This document shows positions 4,937 through 8,356 of a DNA stretch of 8,356 nucleotides, piece after piece. Both the position numbers and the translations under genes were made by a program. Every line of letters begins with the position of its first letter. The stretch's first letter is position 1. This DNA comes from Bacillota bacterium. Its GTDB lineage: Bacteria > Bacillota > Bacilli > Alicyclobacillales > SLC66. The notes beneath the pieces are model-generated. The model was given only the letters and a program-made list of their open reading frames with translations. It was not told where the DNA came from and did not search any database. Location of the stretch: contig JAKACR010000113.1 in the NCBI GenBank assembly GCA_021821225.1, positions 1-8,356 of the forward strand, written 5' to 3'.

Positions 4937-5956
4937 GTGAAAGCGGTCCTGTACACAAAACCGTTGGACTATGCTGTGACGGAGGTCCCGGTGCCGGACA
5001 TCAGGCCGGATCAGGTGCTCATCAGGGTGCGGGTGTGCGGTGTGTGCGGAACGGACGTGCACATCCACCACGGGGAGTTCATCGCAAAGTTTCCCTTGAT
5101 TCCCGGTCATGAGTTCGTCGGGGAAGTGGCCCGGGTCGGAGCGGACGTGACGGAGTTCGCCGTCGGACAGCGGGTCGCCGCGGACAACACGATCCTGTGC
5201 GGTCATTGCTATTATTGCAAGCGCAATCAGCCGCTGTACTGCGAGAATTTCTATTCGTTGGGATGCACGGGTCCGGGCGGATTTGCGGAGTACGTGGCGG
5301 TCGGCCGCGACAAGGTGTTTGCCATCGGCGATCTGCCGTATGAACAGGCGGTGATGATCGAGCCGACGGCGTGCGCGGTGCATGGGCTGGATCGCATCCA
5401 TGTGCGGCCGGGGGACGACATCCTCATGTTCGGATCGGGTCCGACGGGCATCGTGCTGTCCCAGTTGCTCAAGCACGCCGGGGCGGCGAATGTCGTCGTC
5501 GCGGGTTCGAGCGAACAGAAGCTGCGACTGCTGCGCAACGCGGGAATCGACGTGGTGGCGCTGGATCGCGCGGACCACTCGAAACACGAGAAAGAGCTGG
5601 CGCAACGGTTTCCGCGCGGATTCGACATTGTGATCGACGCCACGGGGGCCGCAGAGGTCATCCAGCAGTGCGCAAAGTTTGCGAAGTTCGGCGGCAAGAT
5701 CGTGATCTACGGCGTGGCGGCGCAAGACGATCGGGTGACGGTCAGTCCGTATGACATATTTCACAAGGAGCTGACGGTCATCGGATCGTTCGCCCAAACC
5801 CACTGTTTTGACCGGGCGATCCAGTTCATCCAGAGCGGCGTCGTGAAACTCGACGGCCTCGTCACGCACCGGTACGGGTTGGATGAGTTCGGCAAGGCGA
5901 TCGAGCAGATTGAGCATGGCGGCGGGCACATCAAGGTGCTGATCGCGCTGCCGTGA
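4937..5956 (+). CDS. Zinc-dependent medium-chain alcohol/polyol dehydrogenase
   Basis: The 339-residue product starts at GTG 4937, eight bases after AGAGGAG (4922-4928), which overlaps the VOC stop codon. It is a cytosolic NAD(P)-dependent oxidoreductase of the GroES-like MDR family, of usual length. Catalytic-zinc residues are C37 (CGVCGTD), H58-E59 (PGHEF) and E142 (IEPTA). The structural-zinc cysteines are C88, C91, C94 and C102. The Rossmann motif GSGPTG is at 166-171. At the end of the second beta strand the sequence is VVVAGSSEQK, without the acidic residue that usually binds NAD ribose, so NADP(H) is possible. The catalytic-domain sequence (CENFYSLGCTGPGGFAEYV) resembles sorbitol, arabitol and threonine dehydrogenases; the true substrate is open. 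It is co-directional and close to the VOC gene. The next gene begins only after a 132-base gap containing a tandem repeat. Confidence 0.92.
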   Translation: MKAVLYTKPLDYAVTEVPVPDIRPDQVLIRVRVCGVCGTDVHIHHGEFIAKFPLIPGHEFVGEVARVGADVTEFAVGQRVAADNTILCGHCYYCKRNQPLYCENFYSLGCTGPGGFAEYVAVGRDKVFAIGDLPYEQAVMIEPTACAVHGLDRIHVRPGDDILMFGSGPTGIVLSQLLKHAGAANVVVAGSSEQKLRLLRNAGIDVVALDRADHSKHEKELAQRFPRGFDIVIDATGAAEVIQQCAKFAKFGGKIVIYGVAAQDDRVTVSPYDIFHKELTVIGSFAQTHCFDRAIQFIQSGVVKLDGLVTHRYGLDEFGKAIEQIEHGGGHIKVLIALP

Positions 5957-5963
5957 CGGCATT

Positions 5964-6037
5964 GTCCTGTGACGCACCGCGCGAACGCCTTTGCCCGGCC
6001 CCGTCTTGTGACGCACCGCACAGGCGTCTTTGCCCGG
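5964..6037. repeat. Degenerate 39-bp tandem repeat, two copies
   Basis: Bases 5964-5998 and 6003-6037 match at 29 of 35 positions with a period of 39. The invariant cores are TGTGACGCACCGC and CTTTGCCCGG; most differences cluster in a five-base block between them. The repeat fills most of the gap between the dehydrogenase and the FAD oxidoreductase genes. It does not look like coding sequence, although one frame stays open into the next gene. Confidence 0.8.
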
Positions 6038-6088
6038 TTCGTCTATGATTATCCCATCGACGCGAGAATTCTGCGGGGGATGGTCCGG

Positions 6089-7408
6089 ATGGCGAACATC
6101 GTGGTGGTGGGCGGAGGACTGGCGGGGCTGTCCACGGCGGGTCTGCTCGCGGCAAGGGGACACCGTGTGACGCTGCTGGAAAAGATGGAGGATGTCGGCG
6201 GTCGCGCGCTCACGCAGGAACGAGACGGTTTCCGCCTGAATTTCGGCGCGCACGCGGTCTATGCGCGGGACCGCTCCGCCTTGCAGAGCGTGCTGGAGCG
6301 GCTTGGTGTGGCGCCCGATTTTGTCGTTCCCGATATGGACCAGGTCCGGTATATCACGCCGGCGGGAAAGGAGACGGGACCACCGGTCAGTGTGCGGCGC
6401 CTGATGCAAGGGGGTTTGTTGCCCAAGGTATGCGACAAGGGCCAATTTGTGCGTGCAGTATTCCAGATGGCCGTTTTGCGGCCGGGCATGGATTTTGGAG
6501 AGTCCATGGAGGAATGGCTGGGGCGCAAGGTGTTCAGTCGCGCGTCAAGAGAGATCCTGTTGCACATGGTGGCGACGAACTTTTTCACCGGACGGCCGCA
6601 AGACGTGTCGCTGGCGACGGTTGTGCGCTATTACAGGCGGGTATTGCGCACGCGCTACCCGGTGTCCTACATCCGTGGCGGTTGGGGAAGACTGGTTGAC
6701 CTGCTGCGCGCGCGCGTGGAGCAATTGGGCGTGCGGATCCTGACGAAGACAGGCGGCACGGGGCTGGAGTTTGACGGCCAGGTGCTGCAAGCCGTGCGGA
6801 CGCGCGCGGAGCGCTTCGCGGCGGACGCGTTTGTGCTGTGTATTCCGCCGTCTGCGCTCCTGCGGTTGGCAAAGGGGAGCGCGCTGGAGACGGAGGTTAT
6901 GCGCTACGCTGAAGAACCGCCCAGCATGGCGCTGGTGTACGATGTGGCGCTCAGGCGCCGCGTTGGGCGCGGACTGTCCTACGTCAATGACATGGAGCGG
7001 CACGTGTTTATCACGGATCCGTCCGCGTACGACCCATCGTGCGCGCCGCCGGGGGGCCAGTTGTTGCAGGCGATCGCCTACGCGCCGCCCGGCGAGGCGG
7101 ACGACGAGACGGCCCTGGCGCGGCGGCGGGAGACGGTGGAGGCACTGTACGACGTGTACTTCCCAGGCTGGCGGGACGAACTGGTGTTTTCGCGCGTGAT
7201 CGACCAGGCGCTGGTGCAGGCGATCGGATGGGGGCGTTCCCAGTGTCGGCTGCCGCTTCATGTGCGCGAGTTCCCCAATGTGTTTTTTGCCGGGGATTGG
7301 TGTGCGGCCGACGGGAGCGTATCGGACGTGGCGTTCCATGCGTCGCTGCAGGTGGCGTCGCGCGTCGGTCCCGCTGCTCCATCCGGCGCGCCGCCGGCGA
7401 CAGGTTGA
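6089..7408 (+). CDS. Phytoene desaturase-like FAD-dependent oxidoreductase
   Basis: The 439-residue product starts at ATG 6089, eight bases after GGGGGA (6075-6080). ATG 6080 overlaps that site, and the upstream open frame only translates the tandem repeat. The N-terminus is a dinucleotide-binding fold: VVVGGGLAGLS (G8, G10, G13), E31 closing the second strand (VTLLEK) and GGRA at 37-40. A C-terminal FAD motif follows at about 397-426 (NVFFAGDWCAADGS...). This architecture is shared by phytoene/squalene desaturases, protoporphyrinogen oxidase and flavin amine oxidases. The middle (NFGAHAVYARD; YIRGGWGRLVDLL) fits the CrtI-like branch best, though it is shorter than the usual ~490-residue CrtI. 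No phytoene or squalene synthase is nearby, so a carotenoid role is not supported by context. The last dozen residues are low-complexity Pro/Ala/Gly. Confidence 0.87.
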   Translation: MANIVVVGGGLAGLSTAGLLAARGHRVTLLEKMEDVGGRALTQERDGFRLNFGAHAVYARDRSALQSVLERLGVAPDFVVPDMDQVRYITPAGKETGPPVSVRRLMQGGLLPKVCDKGQFVRAVFQMAVLRPGMDFGESMEEWLGRKVFSRASREILLHMVATNFFTGRPQDVSLATVVRYYRRVLRTRYPVSYIRGGWGRLVDLLRARVEQLGVRILTKTGGTGLEFDGQVLQAVRTRAERFAADAFVLCIPPSALLRLAKGSALETEVMRYAEEPPSMALVYDVALRRRVGRGLSYVNDMERHVFITDPSAYDPSCAPPGGQLLQAIAYAPPGEADDETALARRRETVEALYDVYFPGWRDELVFSRVIDQALVQAIGWGRSQCRLPLHVREFPNVFFAGDWCAADGSVSDVAFHASLQVASRVGPAAPSGAPPATG

Positions 7409-7466
7409 AGGTTCATCGGGAGCTGGCGGCGACAGACTGAATGAAGATTCACCGGGAGCCGACGGA
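7406..7466. repeat. Degenerate 36-bp direct repeat, two copies
   Basis: TGAAGGTTCATCGGGAGC beginning at 7406 recurs as TGAAGATTCACCGGGAGC at 7442, and weaker similarity continues for about ten more bases. The first copy starts on the TGA stop codon of the FAD oxidoreductase gene; the second ends at the GGAGGAC site before the next gene. It therefore occupies the 3' junction and most of the intergenic gap. Confidence 0.7.
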
Positions 7467-7507
7467 GGACAATGGGAGAATTTTCAAGACGAAACGGGGT
7501 TATTTGG

Positions 7508-7807
7508 ATGATTAATGTACGACAATTTTCCGAGTGGATCGAGCGGTTGCCCGACGAGGATGTGGACGGATTCGAGGACGCCGTGCACGCGGCGGGAGCG
7601 GCTTTCGCAGAGAGCGAGCACGACGGGATGATGCGCAATTGTATCAGCGGCTTTTATGGCGATAACCCGGCGGCGTGGGCGGAGGATTCGGCGCAGTCGA
7701 TCGCGTCGAATTGCAAGGGAGTGACGGAAGCCCACCGCATCGTGGTCGCCATCGTCAGCGACGCGCTGGCCAGGCTTGGGCGGGAGGCGCCTGTCGTTTC
7801 CGACTGA
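7508..7807 (+). CDS. Small acidic protein of unknown function
   Basis: The product has 99 residues if it starts at ATG 7508, where GGGGT (7496-7500) is seven bases upstream. ATG 7472 would add 12 residues; its GGAGGA is only two to three bases away, so I prefer the shorter form. The sequence is soluble, acidic and probably alpha-helical: INVRQFSEWIERLPDEDV, then AHRIVVAIVSDALARLG near the C-terminus. There is no signal peptide or membrane segment, and a single Cys pair is widely separated. I recognise no family. It has the same direction as the FAD oxidoreductase and the following small gene, but the gaps (99 and 180 bases) are repeat-containing, so co-transcription is uncertain. Its final codons and stop fall in a 15-bp sequence that is repeated upstream of the next gene. 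Confidence 0.65.
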   Translation: MINVRQFSEWIERLPDEDVDGFEDAVHAAGAAFAESEHDGMMRNCISGFYGDNPAAWAEDSAQSIASNCKGVTEAHRIVVAIVSDALARLGREAPVVSD

Positions 7808-7964
7808 TGCGAAGCGCGGTGGAGACGGCTTGGTCTGACGCGGTTTGGTGAAGTGGCTTGGTGGGACTTGGTATGCCGCGATTTTGTGCGACCTGGTTTT
7901 TGGTGGGGCATGGTTGTGGCTTGCTGCGGCATAGTGCGGCGCGCGATTTTGTCGTTTCCGACTG
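7792..7964. repeat. 15-bp exact direct repeat flanking low-complexity DNA
   Basis: TGTCGTTTCCGACTG occurs at 7792-7806 and again at 7950-7964; each copy contains the small inverted repeat GTCG-TTTC-CGAC. The first copy holds the end of the preceding gene. The second lies just before the ribosome site of the next one. Between them are many degenerate CTTGGT/TTTGGT units (7828-7900) and a further 11-bp direct repeat, CGCGATTTTGT, at 7877-7887 and 7942-7952. I see no gene in 7808-7987. Confidence 0.7.
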
Positions 7965-7987
7965 CCGCGAGAAAGGTGGCGGGATGG

Positions 7988-8212
7988 ATGCTGGCCGACG
8001 TGGCGGAGCGTTTTGCGCAGTGCGGGCGGGCCGTCTTTTGCGGCGACGGCATGGAACTGGTCCTGTACAGGAATGAAGCGGATCAGAGCATCGTTCTGGA
8101 GGAACGGGGATACGGCACGATTTGCGTGGCGTATTCGCTGGATGAGGCGCTCATGTGCGTCGAGGACCACGTCGGCTTCGAGGATGTGACACTGCAAGAC
8201 GATGAGGAGTAA
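7988..8212 (+). CDS. Small acidic hypothetical protein
   Basis: The product has 74 residues from ATG 7988, eight bases after AAAGGTGG (7972-7979). The frame is open upstream to GTG 7853, but that part translates repeat DNA into a Trp/Cys-rich stretch unlike a normal N-terminus, so I chose the internal start. The predicted protein (MLADVAERFAQCGRAVFCGD to VTLQDDEE) has an acidic C-terminus, a probable helix at each end of a short beta region (MELVLYRNEADQSIVLEE), three Cys and no membrane segment. I recognise no family. It resembles its upstream neighbour only in being small and acidic. The stop codon is 8 bases from the stop of the convergent transposase gene, so the true C-terminus could have been altered by that insertion. 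Confidence 0.6.
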   Translation: MLADVAERFAQCGRAVFCGDGMELVLYRNEADQSIVLEERGYGTICVAYSLDEALMCVEDHVGFEDVTLQDDEE

Positions 8213-8220
8213 TGCGCGGG

Positions 8221-8356
8221 CTATCTTTTGGTACTTGTTTTTGTTCCGGGCCTACTCAGTCCTTGGGATTCCACATACTGCTTCACCGTCTCCAAGCCGG
8301 CATGCCCGACACTACCCACAGAATAGGCCCGATGCCAGAAGAACGGCTTCCAGTAG
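8221..8356 (-). CDS. tnpA: IS200/IS605-family Y1 transposase TnpA, C-terminal fragment (continues past the window edge)
   Basis: Read leftward from the window edge, 44 full codons end at TAG 8223-8221. The peptide contains FFWHRAYSVGSVGHAGLETV then KQYVESQ, matching the end of IS200/IS605 single-strand transposases. The Tyr in KQYVESQ is in the position of the catalytic nucleophile, and a basic tail (SRPGTKTSTKR) follows. The HUH metal-binding motif would be further upstream in the gene, outside the window. These enzymes excise and insert single-stranded circles guided by subterminal hairpins. No tnpB or obvious end hairpin lies on the 8140-8220 side. So either the element is tnpA-only, or tnpB lies beyond the window, or the end has decayed. 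Confidence 0.8.
   Translation of the reverse strand, partial: YWKPFFWHRAYSVGSVGHAGLETVKQYVESQGLSRPGTKTSTKR

Noticed and set aside
5964..6037. CRISPR-like repeats
   Set aside because: There are only two copies, they are diverged and almost contiguous with no spacer of normal length, and no cas gene is present.
4787..6445. 552-codon open frame on the minus strand opposite the VOC, dehydrogenase and FAD genes
   Set aside because: It has no ribosome site, its protein is rich in Arg, His and Gln with no domain pattern, and the opposite strand has clear conserved enzymes. Long antisense frames are expected from GC-rich codon bias.
6545..7339. 264-codon minus-strand frame opposite the FAD oxidoreductase
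   Set aside because: It is a shadow frame of the well-supported plus-strand gene, His/Arg/Gln-rich and without a start signal.

Overview
The window looks like chromosomal DNA of a GC-rich Gram-positive bacterium. GC is roughly 60% by eye, Shine-Dalgarno sites are strong (AAGGAGG, GGAGGTG, GGAGGG), GTG starts are frequent, and signal peptides are of the Bacillota type. An Alicyclobacillaceae-like member of the Bacilli is my guess; no marker gene here proves it.

Left part (1-2540): the C-terminal half of a sensor histidine kinase runs in from outside and ends at 707, followed by a long GC-rich hairpin. Next come two divergently transcribed genes for small exported proteins (837-1400 minus, 1791-2495 plus). 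They share no obvious mature sequence but carry nearly the same 36-residue C-terminal tail: an NDxPExP motif, a hydrophobic segment, then an Arg cluster. This looks like a surface-sorting or membrane-anchoring signal and is the most interesting protein feature of the window. Between them lies about 390 bases without a gene. It is AT-rich on the left and contains a run of four potential RNA hairpins just upstream of the plus-strand gene.

Middle (2600-4300): a threonine-synthase-type PLP enzyme with an N-terminal zinc ribbon converges on a small four-helix membrane protein of unknown function.

Right part (4380-8220): a promoter-like site precedes a plus-strand series: a possible 29-codon upstream ORF overlapping its neighbour as ATGA, a VOC/glyoxalase-fold protein, a zinc-dependent medium-chain dehydrogenase, a phytoene-desaturase-like FAD oxidoreductase, and two small unknown proteins. 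VOC and dehydrogenase are 14 bases apart and probably co-transcribed. The next three gaps each hold degenerate direct repeats (39-bp, 36-bp, and a 15-bp repeat plus low-complexity DNA), an odd shared trait. The window ends in the C-terminus of an IS200/IS605-type Y1 transposase on the minus strand, whose stop codon is only 8 bases from the end of the last small gene.

No rRNA, tRNA, CRISPR array or complete mobile element was seen.
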